64,000 bases of DNA from assembly GCF_000166195.2 (NCBI RefSeq), contig NZ_CM001403.1:5908432-5972431 (forward strand). The letters are read 5' to 3'. Origin of the DNA: Mucilaginibacter paludis DSM 18603. Its GTDB lineage: Bacteria; Bacteroidota; Bacteroidia; Sphingobacteriales; Sphingobacteriaceae. A program made the translations under genes and the position numbers. How positions within the stretch are numbered: position 1 is the stretch's first letter; each line of letters starts with the position of its first letter. Shown one piece after another: positions 24,354 to 33,196 of the stretch. Below the pieces are notes generated by a model. That model made no database searches. It saw only the letters and a program-made list of their open reading frames with translations, and was not told where the DNA came from.

Positions 24354-25412
24354 ATGAAAACGTTAATTACAGCTACTCTTTTTTCTTTACTGCCATTTTC
24401 ATTGTTGTCCGTTCCGGATGATTTGCCTATCAATAAGATACAAGTAATCGGATCGCACAATAGCTACAAAAGAGCTATCGAACCGGCACTGTTTCACCTG
24501 TTTCAGAAAAAGGATTCGGTGTCTGCAAGCAAAATAGATTATGAACACATCAGTTTAACCGATCAGCTTGATATGGGCTTGCTAAACCTGGAGATCGACG
24601 TCTATTCGGACGAAAAAGGCGGCCGTTATGCGCATCCCAAAGGCCTGGAATGGGTAAAGGGACAAACTCCCTTTGATCCGCAGGGCCAAATGCTAAAACC
24701 CGGTTTTAAAGTGTTTCATATTGTTGATCTCGATTTCAGAAGCAATTGCCTTACGCTAAAGGACGGCTTACAGCAGTTAAAAGCATGGTCTGACGCTCAT
24801 CCCGATCATAAGCCCATTTTTATTACCATTGAACCTAAAGACGGTGTTTCCAAGTCGAAAGAGTTGACCGATCCTGAGCCTTTTACTGCAAAAACGTTTG
24901 ATGCCCTTGACAAAGAATTTAAGGAATACCTGGGCGAGCAGAATATCATTACTCCCGATGTTGTACGCGGGAAGTATACCACTTTGAACGATGCTGTGCG
25001 CCATGGTAAGTGGCCTTCGTTAAAATCGGCAAAGGGCAAATTTTTGTTCCTGCTGGATGCCAAAGATCATAAACGCGATTTGTATATTGCCGGTCACCCG
25101 TCATTAAAGGGGCGTATGCTATTTGCCAACGCCGAGCCTGGTACACCCGAAGCAGCTATGATGATCCGTAATGACCCTAACGACGGTACCATACCTGTGC
25201 TTGTAAAGCAAGGATACATTATCCGCACCCGTTCCGACGCCGATACCCAACAAGCCCGTTTAAACGATTACAGGGATTTTGAAGCCGCGCAAAAATCGGG
25301 AGCGCAAATTATCACCACTGATTATTACTTAAAAAGCACGCATTTTAAATCGGATTATGTTGTGTCGTTTGCCGGCGCCAATCGCTATTTTAGATTAAAT
25401 CCGTTGTTTTAG
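24354..25412 (+). CDS. Ca2+-dependent PI-specific phospholipase C1-like protein, secreted
   Basis: The 352-residue protein has a signal peptide (about 1-18, LLSVPDD after the cleavage region). Early motifs QVIGSHNSYKR, LDMGLLNLEIDVY and HPKG match the Ca2+-dependent phosphatidylinositol-specific phospholipase C1-like family, a TIM barrel with catalytic His in GSHNS and metal ligands in LEIDV. IITTDYYL near the end is also typical. It cleaves phosphodiesters of inositol lipids or related glycerophosphodiesters; the bacterial substrate is unclear. It lies 13 bp after the terminator hairpin of the SusCD operon, so it may be expressed separately. A role in using host or plant lipids is inference. 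Confidence 0.82.
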   Translation: MKTLITATLFSLLPFSLLSVPDDLPINKIQVIGSHNSYKRAIEPALFHLFQKKDSVSASKIDYEHISLTDQLDMGLLNLEIDVYSDEKGGRYAHPKGLEWVKGQTPFDPQGQMLKPGFKVFHIVDLDFRSNCLTLKDGLQQLKAWSDAHPDHKPIFITIEPKDGVSKSKELTDPEPFTAKTFDALDKEFKEYLGEQNIITPDVVRGKYTTLNDAVRHGKWPSLKSAKGKFLFLLDAKDHKRDLYIAGHPSLKGRMLFANAEPGTPEAAMMIRNDPNDGTIPVLVKQGYIIRTRSDADTQQARLNDYRDFEAAQKSGAQIITTDYYLKSTHFKSDYVVSFAGANRYFRLNPLF

Positions 25413-25625
25413 ATCGATTTTTCTGTAAATGTTGACTGACCAACACATTAGAACCAGGTATTGAAAGATGCTGGCATTGCTGGATAATTAGTGTAATGGC
25501 TGCTGTAGAAAACCGCCAGCGAGATGCCCGGCAAGACTTTAAACTAATTTCAATACCTGTTTTCAATAATTTGTTTTGCCAACGAGAGTAGCGGAGCTAT
25601 AGTAACGGTTTACAGTTTTGAGCTT

Positions 25626-25781
25626 TTACTCGGGTAGATCTTTTTTCTCCTCCTCCAAAGCCTTCGTTAGTTCCGGATTGGTATCCTCCTCATCCTTCAC
25701 ATTTCTCCTTATCAGGAAAATAATAAAGGCTACAGCTAAAACAATAGCTGCAATAATCTCAAAAATTGTAGCTTTTTCCAT
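25626..25781 (-). CDS. 51-residue single-helix membrane protein, unknown
   Basis: On the minus strand, ATG at 25781 opens a frame of 51 residues (MEKATIFEIIAAIVLAVAFI…) ending with TAA at 25626-25628. It has one hydrophobic helix (about 6-24), a basic stop-transfer motif (LIRRN), and an acidic/lysine-rich tail (PELTKALEEEKKD), a typical small inner-membrane protein with its C-terminus in the cytoplasm. The sharp hydrophobic/charged pattern makes it unlikely to be chance. It stands alone between the PI-PLC gene and a dispersed repeat. No family was recognised. Confidence 0.6.
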   Translation of the reverse strand: MEKATIFEIIAAIVLAVAFIIFLIRRNVKDEEDTNPELTKALEEEKKDLPE

Positions 25782-25904
25782 GAGTTCTGCTTTTTAACAA
25801 ATTTACTTATTAATAGGAGATCATTCTGTTTTTAAATAACAATGTTGATTCCTTTACAATAAGTTAATCGTATTGGTACTCTGGACTTTTTTTCTTTCCC
25901 TTGT

Positions 25905-26275
25905 GATCTTGAGTAACAGATCCGGCAAGCCTGAAAAAAATAGGACTGACGTTTAAAAAGCATCTTAAACTATGTCATTGAGAGTAACCCACCGGGCCTC
26001 ACCCCGGAAAAAACAGGGATGACGTTTGGAACCTGTAGGCCTATTTTGCGCAAAAAGAAAAGTGCGCAAAGGCCTGACTGCACGCCGGGCCGGGTGTTGG
26101 CCTGTGGGCGGAAGGATCGGGCAGTCTTGACTTTTTGGTTCTTTTTTGTATCAAGACAAAAAGTAATAAGCCCTTCACGCGGCGATTGAGCATGCCGATG
26201 CTTTAAATTAAGAATACTGATTATTAACGCAATAAAAACACGCTAATAATCAATAACTTGGGCAATCGAAATGAT
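25905..26275 (+). repeat. Dispersed intergenic repeat, copy B (with left extension)
   Basis: The core 26049-26270 has the family order: gtgcgcaaaggcc, tgcacgccgggccggg, tgggcggaaggatcgggcag, a weakened hairpin near 26139-26166, cccttcacgcggcga and aatactgattattaacgca. The left extension 25905-26030 (gagtaacagatccggcaag, tagg..tgacgttt) is shared with copy D near 56920. Confidence 0.8.
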
Positions 26276-26603
26276 AAGCCACATCAAAAATACCTCGTAA
26301 AGGGCCATGCCGCACGTCCTTCGACTACTGAGCCTGACGAAGTATCAGGAGGACAGCTTTCGCGCACAAAAAAGGGCGTGTCATACTGAGTAAGGCTCCG
26401 GCTCTAAATTAAGAATACTGATTTCAGGAGAAAAAATACACTCTGGTAATCAATAACTTAAGGAGATGTTATTATAAGGCGCAAAGATGTTTTGGCGAGA
26501 CAGGCCTGATGTAGGCCTCGTTTTATACCGCAGATTTTTGCTATGCTATTCCACCGGAATAACTATTTTTAGCCCTGAGTATGAACCATTAATTCTAACC
26601 CGT
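26276..26603. other. Intergenic, repeat-derived
   Basis: It contains a segment gccgcacgtccttcgac that recurs in reverse near 57317, plus a second aatactga-type tail at 26411-26460. No gene was seen; the upstream in-frame extension of the Rpn gene (26487-26603) is not conserved-looking and is not used as its start. Confidence 0.4.
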
Positions 26604-27542
26604 ATGGAACAAAAAATTGGCCGCTTTATTGATCCTTTGAGCGATTTTGGCTTTAAGCGATTGTTTGGAAGCGAGCCCCATAAAGACATATTGATTGATT
26701 TTTTAAACCAACTATTCCTGGGCCAAAAGGAAATAGCTGACTTAACTTATAGCCCCACCGAATACGCTGGCGATACCGAGAAAATCAAGAAAGTATTTTT
26801 CGATCTGCATTGCACCGGGAAAAATGGCGAGAAATTTATCATCGAGATGCAAAAAGCCGAGCAGCGAAACTTTAAAGACAGGGCCGTATTTTATACCTCG
26901 CGCCTTATCAACGAGCAACTGCCCAAAGGCGAGAGCCACTGGAATATTCAACTGGACGAACTATACCTGATAGCCATACTGGAGTTCAAATTCAAGAATG
27001 GCAACCCGGACCGGTATTTACATAACGTAGCACTGACCAATACCGATACGCATGAAATATTTTACAATAAATTGGGTTATAAGTTTTTAGAATTGCCTAA
27101 TTTTGTTAAAACAGAAGAAGAACTGGAAACCGACCTTGACCGTTGGTTCTATTTACTGAAAAACATGAGCCACCTGGAGAAAATTCCCGCGGTATTAAAC
27201 AAGCGGATTTTCCAGCAGGTATTCAAGATAGCCGAATTAAGTAATCTGACGAAGGAGGAGAAAGCAATGTACGATTCAAGTTTAAAAGCCAAATGGGACT
27301 ATGAAAACTCGATAGCTTTTGCAGAAGAGAGGGGTATAGAAAAAGGCCGTGAAGAAGGGATTGAAATAGGGATCGAGAAAGGTATTGAAAAAGGTATTGA
27401 GAAGGGTATTAAAAAGGGCATTGAAAAGGGCCGTGAAGAAGAGAAATATGATGTTGCCATTGAGATGAAAAAAGAAGGTATTCCAGATGCACAGATAGCT
27501 AAATTCACTAAGCTTCCGATCTCGGTAATTGAAAAACTGTAA
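26604..27542 (+). CDS. Rpn-family PD-(D/E)XK nuclease/transposase-like protein
   Basis: The 312-residue protein starts at ATG 26604 (MEQKIGRFIDPLSDFGFKRL), the usual N-terminus of the family; the longer frame from 26487 adds unrelated sequence. FKRLFG…HKDILIDFLNQL, KKVFFDLHCTGKNGEKFIIEMQ (the D…ExQ-type PD-(D/E)XK core) and YLIAILEF are typical of the recombination-promoting nuclease/putative transposase family (PDDEXK_2). The C-terminus has a run of KGIE-type heptad-like repeats, then VAIEMKKEGIPDAQIAKFTKLP. Rpn proteins cleave DNA and promote RecA-independent recombination. A second copy of its 3' end follows directly. Confidence 0.85.
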   Translation: MEQKIGRFIDPLSDFGFKRLFGSEPHKDILIDFLNQLFLGQKEIADLTYSPTEYAGDTEKIKKVFFDLHCTGKNGEKFIIEMQKAEQRNFKDRAVFYTSRLINEQLPKGESHWNIQLDELYLIAILEFKFKNGNPDRYLHNVALTNTDTHEIFYNKLGYKFLELPNFVKTEEELETDLDRWFYLLKNMSHLEKIPAVLNKRIFQQVFKIAELSNLTKEEKAMYDSSLKAKWDYENSIAFAEERGIEKGREEGIEIGIEKGIEKGIEKGIKKGIEKGREEEKYDVAIEMKKEGIPDAQIAKFTKLPISVIEKL

Positions 27543-27593
27543 TGATTTGAGCCCAACCTGATTAACTGTTTTGATTTGTGAAGAGCGGCCCCT

Positions 27594-28043
27594 ACGGTAT
27601 TAAACAAGCGGATTTTCCAGCAGGTATTCAAGATAGCCGAATTAAGTAATCTGACGAAGGAGGAGAAAGCAATGTACGATTCAAGTTTAAAAGCCAAATG
27701 GGACTATGAAAACTCGATAGCTTTTGCAGAAGAGTTGGCAGAAGAAAGGGGCATTGAGAAAGGCATTCAGAAAGGCATTGAGAAAGGCCGTGAAGAAGGA
27801 CGCAAAGAAGGTCTTGAGAAAGGTATCGAAAAAGGTATCGAAAAAGGTATTGAGAAAGGCATTGAGAAAGGCCGTGAAGAAGAGAAATATGATGTTGCCA
27901 TTGAAATGAAAAAAGGAGGTATCCCAGATGCACAGATAGCTAAATTCACCAAGCTTCCAATCTCGGTAATTGAAAAGCTTTAGTAATTTGAAGCCCCGCC
28001 TGATGAAGTTTTTTGATTTGTGAAGATCGGATCTCCGCAGTAT
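27594..28043 (+). repeat. Tandem duplication of the Rpn gene 3' end and flank
   Basis: Bases from 27594 repeat those from 27190 (ggtattaaacaagcggattt…) through the gene end and the flank up to the next gtattaaacaa at about 28040. The unit is ~404 bp in the first copy and ~450 in the second, which has more KGIE-encoding repeats. The short gtattaaaca word at each junction looks like the recombination point. Confidence 0.8.
27672..27983 (+). pseudogene. Duplicated C-terminal fragment of the Rpn gene
   Basis: The 103-residue frame (MYDSSLKAKWDYENSIAF…ISVIEKL) is nearly identical to residues ~222-312 of the upstream Rpn protein, with an expanded charged repeat (extra AEELAEERG and EGRKEGLEKG units). 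It lacks the nuclease domain. It could be translated from the internal ATG as a helical tail, but it is most simply a fragment left by tandem duplication. Divergence between copies is small outside the repeat, so the event is recent. Confidence 0.75.
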
Positions 28044-28617
28044 TAAACAACAATTCAATAAGTTGTTCTATGGATTAGGCGTTGGTAAACTGATGGTTTG
28101 ATTCACAGAGGATAGAGCCATGTGTTTTATACCAATCCTGGTATAAAAGGGGCAACATCCGCTGAAAGCGGTATACATCCGCGTAAAACCACACTCATTA
28201 TACTCAATAGTAAGCCCGGATAAATTGGCGCTGGCAGCCATATGATATAGTGTGCATATTTTATAACCTTAACTTTATAGGTTAATCAAAATTAGTCCGG
28301 ATGCTGGTGACTAAAAAAATCCCATGGGATAGCCAATAAGCTAAATATTTTATTTTATACTTGAGCTTTTATAAATTGTCCCGGTGTTATTTGGCAGGGA
28401 ATAAGTGATGGAAATTAAAGTATTTAATTAGGAAAGTTATGCACTTGGGGAATGTATGAATAGTAGATCCCGGATGTTTACTTTAAAATCGAACTTTTAT
28501 TTTTAGCCGCTTATTAAATTTTTAAACCTTATTTTTCCTTTAGAACGATAAGTTAAAAATGGGTTACAAAATAGGTAGCCATAGATTTTGGGAAATAAAT
28601 AGATAAATGAGCCCTAC
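28044..28617. other. Intergenic, no gene recognised
   Basis: This AT-rich stretch lies between the Rpn duplication and the LacI-type regulator. No coding frame or strong hairpin was seen. It presumably holds the regulator's promoter. Confidence 0.4.
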
Positions 28618-29625
28618 ATGGAAGAGGTAAATATCAAAAGTCTTGCTAAGAAATTAAATCTGTCCATATCTACGGTTTCGAGAGCTTTAAGTGACAGTTA
28701 CGAAATTGGGGCCGAAACAAAGCAGCGGGTAAGGCAATTAGCCAAAGAACTCAATTACCAGCCTAACCCCTTTGCCAGTAGTTTACGTAAACGCAAAAGC
28801 AACACCATAGCAGTAATTATTCCCGAAATTGCCAATAACTTTTTCACATTGGTAATTAAAGGGATTGAAGATATTGCCCAGGCTCAGGAATATCATGTTC
28901 TGATTTATATCACGCACGAAAACAGCGCCAGGGAGATTGCTTACTGCAATCATTTACTAAATGGGCGAGTTGATGGCGTACTGATGTCGATGTCGGGAGA
29001 GATGGACGATATTGATCATATCAATTCGCTCATTGAGCATCATGTTCCGGTAGTGTTTTTTGACAGGATATGTGAGCAGATCTCAACAGTGAAGATCATT
29101 ACCGACGATTATGAAAGTGCCTTTACAGGTACGGAGCACCTTATTGCCAAGGGCTGTAGAAGCATCGCTTACCTCGGTATCCTAAAAACGCATTCTATCA
29201 GTAAAAATAGATTACATGGATATCAGGACGCGATGAAAAAAAACAATATAGCTATTGATAAACAACATATCGTCAGTTGTTCGGGCGATATCGATCAGGA
29301 TTATCAGGTGATCAAAGCACTGTTAACTTCGGCCCACAGGCCCACAGGCATTTTTGCGGCTGTTGAACATGCTGCCCTGGTGTGCTACGAAGTTGCAGCC
29401 GATCTTGGGCTTAAAATTCCGCAGGATTTCAAGATCATCAGTTTCTCTAATTTACGTACAGCTTCATTGCTCAACCCGCCGCTTTCCACCATCACCCAGC
29501 CCGCTTATCATATTGGGCAGGAAGCCGCTAAAGCGCTTTTTGGTGAGCTAAAAAACAGGAACGGAATTGAAAATACAAAAATCACCCTCCGTTCATCTTT
29601 AATAGAGCGCGAATCTACTGCATAA
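28618..29625 (+). CDS. LacI-family transcriptional regulator
   Basis: The 335-residue protein has an N-terminal helix-turn-helix with hinge (about 3-55: IKSLAKKLNLSISTVSRALS, then LAKELNYQPNPFASSLRKRK) and a periplasmic-binding-protein-like effector domain (IAVIIPEIANNFFTLVIKGI to the C-terminal RSSLIERES). The family represses sugar-catabolic operons until an inducer binds. It is convergent with the uxuA/uxuB-type operon on the other strand, and a LacI-type imperfect palindrome lies upstream of that operon at 31882, so hexuronate control is a reasonable inference. The ATG at 28618 places the HTH at the normal distance from the N-terminus. Confidence 0.92.
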   Translation: MEEVNIKSLAKKLNLSISTVSRALSDSYEIGAETKQRVRQLAKELNYQPNPFASSLRKRKSNTIAVIIPEIANNFFTLVIKGIEDIAQAQEYHVLIYITHENSAREIAYCNHLLNGRVDGVLMSMSGEMDDIDHINSLIEHHVPVVFFDRICEQISTVKIITDDYESAFTGTEHLIAKGCRSIAYLGILKTHSISKNRLHGYQDAMKKNNIAIDKQHIVSCSGDIDQDYQVIKALLTSAHRPTGIFAAVEHAALVCYEVAADLGLKIPQDFKIISFSNLRTASLLNPPLSTITQPAYHIGQEAAKALFGELKNRNGIENTKITLRSSLIERESTA

Positions 29626-29699
29626 ATATCGTTGCGAGCTGGCAACCGAGGTGATCGGAGGTAATCATCCGTTTCTGGATTTTCATCTCGCAACGATAT
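29626..29699. terminator. Bidirectional terminator-like inverted repeat
   Basis: Arms atatcgttgcgag (29626-29638) and its exact complement (29687-29699) lie between the ends of two convergent genes, one base after the LacI stop and 9 bp from the uxuA end. The 48-base loop is long, so it may instead be a dispersed intergenic repeat that also terminates both transcripts. Confidence 0.6.
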
Positions 29700-29707
29700 A
29701 GCCATAT

Positions 29708-30889
29708 TTATAAGCTTCTGCGGATTCCCAGTTCCAAACCTCGCAATTCGGCCAGGCCTCGCAGTCGCCCAATGCCAGAGTAACCCGGGTTGGTTTTCTT
29801 TTTTAAATCGTCAAGCATTTTATGCCCATGATCGGGCCTGAACGGCATCCGCAGATCTTTTCTTCCTGCTGCTTTTCTTTTCTCCTGTTCTTCAACAAGT
29901 GCTTTCATTACGGCATACATATCTACATCCCCATCAAGGTGGTCTGCCTCATGGAAATTGCCTTCAGCATCGCGCCTGGTGCTACGCAAATGGATAAAAT
30001 GAATACGGTGGCCCAGTCTTTCAACCATGCCCGCCAAATCATTATCTGCCCTTACACCAAATGAGCCAGTGCAATAAGTAAGGCCGTTGTTCATGGATGG
30101 TACTGCGGCATAAAGCTCATTGATATCTTGTTCTGTACTTACAACACGAGGTAAACCCAGGATAGGGAACGGAGGGTCGTCGGGATGTATACACATCAAA
30201 ACTCCTGCTGCTTCGGCGGCCGGTATCACTTGTTCTAAAAAACTAAACAAATTGGCTTTTAGTTCCTTAGGGCCAATGTTGTTATACGTTTCAAGGGTTT
30301 GTAAAAACTGTTCAAGCGTGTATCCTTCTTCCGAACCTGGTAAACCGGCAATAATGTTTTTAATCAAAATGGCTTTGTCTTCTTCTGAAAGATTCTTCAA
30401 AAACTCGGCAGCCTTCGCTTGTTGATCTGCCGAATAGCTTTCTGTAGCACCTGGCCTTTTCAAAATATACAATTCAAACGCGGCAAATGCCGCCGCCTCA
30501 AAGCGTAGCGCTGTCGATCCATCGGGCATCCTGAAATCAAGATTAGTGCGCGTCCAATCCAATACCGGCATAAAGTTATAGCACACAATATCAATACCGC
30601 AAGCGCCCAGGTTGGTGATGGATTGCTTGTAGTTTTCAATATATTGCAGGTAATTGCCTGTACGTTTTTTAATGTCCTCGTGTACAGGCACGCTCTCTAC
30701 CACAGACCAGGTTAACCCTGCCGCTTCAACTTCGGCTTTACGTTTATTAATTTCTTCCACTTCCCAAACCATTCCGTTGGCAATGTGGTGCAGGGCAGTT
30801 ACAACACCGGTAGCGCCGGCTTGCCTAACATCTGCTAACGATACCGGGTCATTGGGCCCGTACCATCTCCATGTTTGTTCTAAACTCAT
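29708..30889 (-). CDS. uxuA: D-mannonate dehydratase
   Basis: The 393-residue protein matches UxuA in length and motifs: MSLEQTWRWYGPNDPVSLAD at the start, CYNFMPVLDWTRT, MCIHPDDPPFPILGLPRVVS (metal-binding His and Asp region), and FRPDHGHKMLDD near the end. It dehydrates D-mannonate to 2-keto-3-deoxy-D-gluconate in glucuronate catabolism, in the cytoplasm. It is encoded 76 bp after a uxuB-like SDR on the same strand, which would supply its substrate, so the two form an operon. The convergent LacI gene is a likely regulator. Confidence 0.96.
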   Translation of the reverse strand: MSLEQTWRWYGPNDPVSLADVRQAGATGVVTALHHIANGMVWEVEEINKRKAEVEAAGLTWSVVESVPVHEDIKKRTGNYLQYIENYKQSITNLGACGIDIVCYNFMPVLDWTRTNLDFRMPDGSTALRFEAAAFAAFELYILKRPGATESYSADQQAKAAEFLKNLSEEDKAILIKNIIAGLPGSEEGYTLEQFLQTLETYNNIGPKELKANLFSFLEQVIPAAEAAGVLMCIHPDDPPFPILGLPRVVSTEQDINELYAAVPSMNNGLTYCTGSFGVRADNDLAGMVERLGHRIHFIHLRSTRRDAEGNFHEADHLDGDVDMYAVMKALVEEQEKRKAAGRKDLRMPFRPDHGHKMLDDLKKKTNPGYSGIGRLRGLAELRGLELGIRRSL

Positions 30890-30965
30890 AAAATATTTAT
30901 CTTTTTTATTTTAATTGGCAGGGCTTATCAGCCCGATGCTAAAATAGGTATAATTATAAATCTGG

Positions 30966-31808
30966 TTAAACGCCGCTAAATGCGCTAAAGCCACCGTCAA
31001 TAGGTATTACTACCCCGGTAACAAATTTAGATCCATCGCCGCAAAGCCATAATAAAGTTCCGGTCAGGTCCTCAGGTTCGCCAAAGCGTCCCATTGGTGT
31101 ATGCTCTAAAATGGTATTTCCTCTTGCTGTAAGCGATCCATCGGTATTGGTTAATAGGGTACGGTTCTGGTCGGTCAGGAAAAATCCTGGTGCCAGCGCA
31201 TTAACCCTGATTCCGGTTTTGGCAAAGTGTACAGCCAGCCATTGGGTAAAGTTGGATATGGCCGCTTTGGCGCCGCTGTAAGCCGGTATTTTGGTTAAAG
31301 GCTTAAAGGCGTTCATGGACGATATGTTGATGATAGATGAACCGGGACGGGTGATCATATCTTTAGCGAACACTTGCGTAGGCAATAAACTACCGATAAA
31401 GTTCAGTTCAAAAACAAATTTGATACCTTCGGGATCAAGGTCGAAAAAAGTTTTTAAACCTTCGGTTGATGATTCCAGGTCGGCCAATTCAAAAAAAGGT
31501 TTTGATGTAGTGCCTTTAGGGTGGTTACCGCCAGCGCCATTGATCAGGATATCGCAAGGGCCCAATTTTTCCAGAACAACCTGGTGAGCTGCCTGCAAAC
31601 TTTCCAGATTTAAAACGTTACAGGCAACGCCAATAGCCTGCCCGCCTTGCTGGGTAATCTGGTTAGCCACATTTTCAGCATTTTCGGCCCGCAAATCCAA
31701 TATTGCCACTTTGGCGCCTTCAGCGGCGAGTGCATTTGCCATTGTGCTGCATAGCACGCCACCACCGCCGGTAATGACTACTACCTTATCCAAAAAATTT
31801 GATTTCAT
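30966..31808 (-). CDS. SDR oxidoreductase, probable D-mannonate oxidoreductase
   Basis: The 280-residue classical SDR has VVVITGGGGVLCSTMANALA as the nucleotide-binding glycine motif, INGAGGNHP, ISSMNAFKPL with the catalytic Ser, YSGAK (catalytic Tyr-x-x-x-Lys), and a C-terminal DGGFSAFSGV. The insertion between the NGAGGNHP motif and the catalytic Ser (SKPFFELADLESSTEG) and its position before uxuA fit the SDR type of fructuronate reductase (D-mannonate oxidoreductase), which reduces D-fructuronate to D-mannonate. It is the first gene of the two-gene operon. A generic sugar SDR remains possible, but the context is specific. Confidence 0.85.
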   Translation of the reverse strand: MKSNFLDKVVVITGGGGVLCSTMANALAAEGAKVAILDLRAENAENVANQITQQGGQAIGVACNVLNLESLQAAHQVVLEKLGPCDILINGAGGNHPKGTTSKPFFELADLESSTEGLKTFFDLDPEGIKFVFELNFIGSLLPTQVFAKDMITRPGSSIINISSMNAFKPLTKIPAYSGAKAAISNFTQWLAVHFAKTGIRVNALAPGFFLTDQNRTLLTNTDGSLTARGNTILEHTPMGRFGEPEDLTGTLLWLCGDGSKFVTGVVIPIDGGFSAFSGV

Positions 31809-31881
31809 AAGATTTTTATAAATGATTAGGCCAAATCTCCTTTAAAAAACACGGTTCAACACCACTTTGCCCGATTTTATT

Positions 31882-31899
31882 TACGGAAACGATTTCGTA
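31882..31899 (-). promoter_or_regulatory. Candidate LacI-family operator upstream of the hexuronate operon
   Basis: The 18-bp imperfect palindrome tacggaaacgatttcgta (7 of 9 symmetric pairs) has the central CG step common to LacI-family operators. It lies ~74 bp upstream of the uxuB-like start, where a repressor could block the leftward promoter. The regulator at 28618 is the obvious candidate; binding is inference. Confidence 0.5.
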
Positions 31900-32305
31900 A
31901 GGTATGGCCTAACCATTTGGCTCTTAACACCACATGTTAGTAAACTATAAGCTGGGATAATTGACGTATTTATTGTCAAGCAAATTTTAAGTTGCTGAGG
32001 TTTCATCAAGTTTTTCAATCAAGTTTAATAAACAACAAATTCAAAATCATTCATTTTAATGCAATAATATACTAAAATTTGTTTTAATGTATGGTATTGT
32101 ACTATATTTATCCATCAGTCTAAGGCCTTTATATATTTAGGCAATTTAATGCTGAAATGTGTTAACATTAATGTTTATATTTAAAACACTAACAAACTTT
32201 ATTCGGCTGTTATCCCTGCGGGCAACGCATTGCCTCGCGGCGGGACTGTTTCAATCCGGTTCCAATAAAGTTTTAAACTATTCGATTATCCAATCTCAAC
32301 TATAA
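31900..32305. other. Divergent promoter region, no gene
   Basis: About 400 AT-rich bases separate the leftward hexuronate operon from the rightward phytoene synthase operon. No exact TTTG-N19-TAnnTTTG was found for either direction, only partial matches such as tttg followed by tatattta near 32079-32110. Confidence 0.4.
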
Positions 32306-33142
32306 ATGAAACAAACATTTGATGTCTTATCTGCTACATGCAGTAGGGAAACAACCCGGCTTTACAGTACGAGTTTCTCTCTGGGGATATTCTTTTTCAA
32401 TAGAGAGGTTCGCCGTCCAATACATGCTATCTACGGTTTTGTTAGGCTGGCTGACGAGATAGTGGATAGCTTCCACGAGTATCCTAAGTCGGCATTACTT
32501 GCCGAATTGAAGGAAGATTGCTTTAAAGCAATTGAACGCGGAATCAGTGTCAATCCGGTGATCAATTCATTTCAACAGGTGGTTAACCAATACGGCATCG
32601 GGCTTAATCTCATCAGTCAGTTTTTAAACAGTATGGAGATGGATCTTGGCGAGCAGGACTATACACCCGAAAAATATGAAGAATACATCATGGGTTCGGC
32701 GCAGGTTGTAGGGCTAATGTGTCTGCATGTGTTTACAAATGGCAACCAGGAGCAGTTTGAGCGTTTAAAAATACCGGCAATGAAATTGGGTTCGGCATTT
32801 CAGAAAGTAAATTTTCTTCGGGATGTTAATGCAGATTACCAGGATCTAAACCGGACGTACTTTCCTCATGTCAACCTCTCCTCGTTTTCGGACGACGATA
32901 AAAGAGTGATCGAACAGGATATTCTTTCGGAGCTGAACGATGCATTAAGCGGTATACGGCAATTGCCGCAACCTTGCCGCAAGGGTGTTTATCTGGCTTA
33001 TGTATATTACAGGCAATTGTTTCATAAAATTTCCAGGGTGCCTGCCCAAAAGGTGATGTCTCAGCGTATACGGGTTTCTAACGGACACAAGTTTTGGCTG
33101 ATGTTTGATTCGTTGATCAGGTATAAATTAAATTTGATATAA
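32306..33142 (+). CDS. crtB: Phytoene/squalene synthase family protein
   Basis: The 278-residue protein has the two Asp-rich prenyl-diphosphate binding motifs of the trans-isoprenyl synthase fold: RLADEIVDSFHE near residue 50 and NFLRDVNADYQD near 175. YSTSFSLG at the N-terminus is also typical. It condenses two geranylgeranyl diphosphates to phytoene, the first committed step to carotenoids. It is followed at 54 bp by isopentenyl-diphosphate isomerase, then by FolE and redox genes, so it heads a six-gene operon. No phytoene desaturase or cyclase is clearly present in the window, so the later carotenoid steps must lie elsewhere or use the FAD enzyme at 35831. Confidence 0.92.
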   Translation: MKQTFDVLSATCSRETTRLYSTSFSLGIFFFNREVRRPIHAIYGFVRLADEIVDSFHEYPKSALLAELKEDCFKAIERGISVNPVINSFQQVVNQYGIGLNLISQFLNSMEMDLGEQDYTPEKYEEYIMGSAQVVGLMCLHVFTNGNQEQFERLKIPAMKLGSAFQKVNFLRDVNADYQDLNRTYFPHVNLSSFSDDDKRVIEQDILSELNDALSGIRQLPQPCRKGVYLAYVYYRQLFHKISRVPAQKVMSQRIRVSNGHKFWLMFDSLIRYKLNLI

Positions 33143-33196
33143 AACAAGTTGAGCCCCTGGGTAAATTGATAAACTAAAAAAACTAAAACAAAAAAA

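Noticed and set aside
27340..27890. Short tandem DNA repeats in the Rpn genes as a CRISPR array
   Set aside because: The repeats are codon repeats of a KGIE-type protein motif with no spacers.
27628..28058. Minus-strand frames across the Rpn repeats
   Set aside because: They are shadows of the repetitive coding strand.
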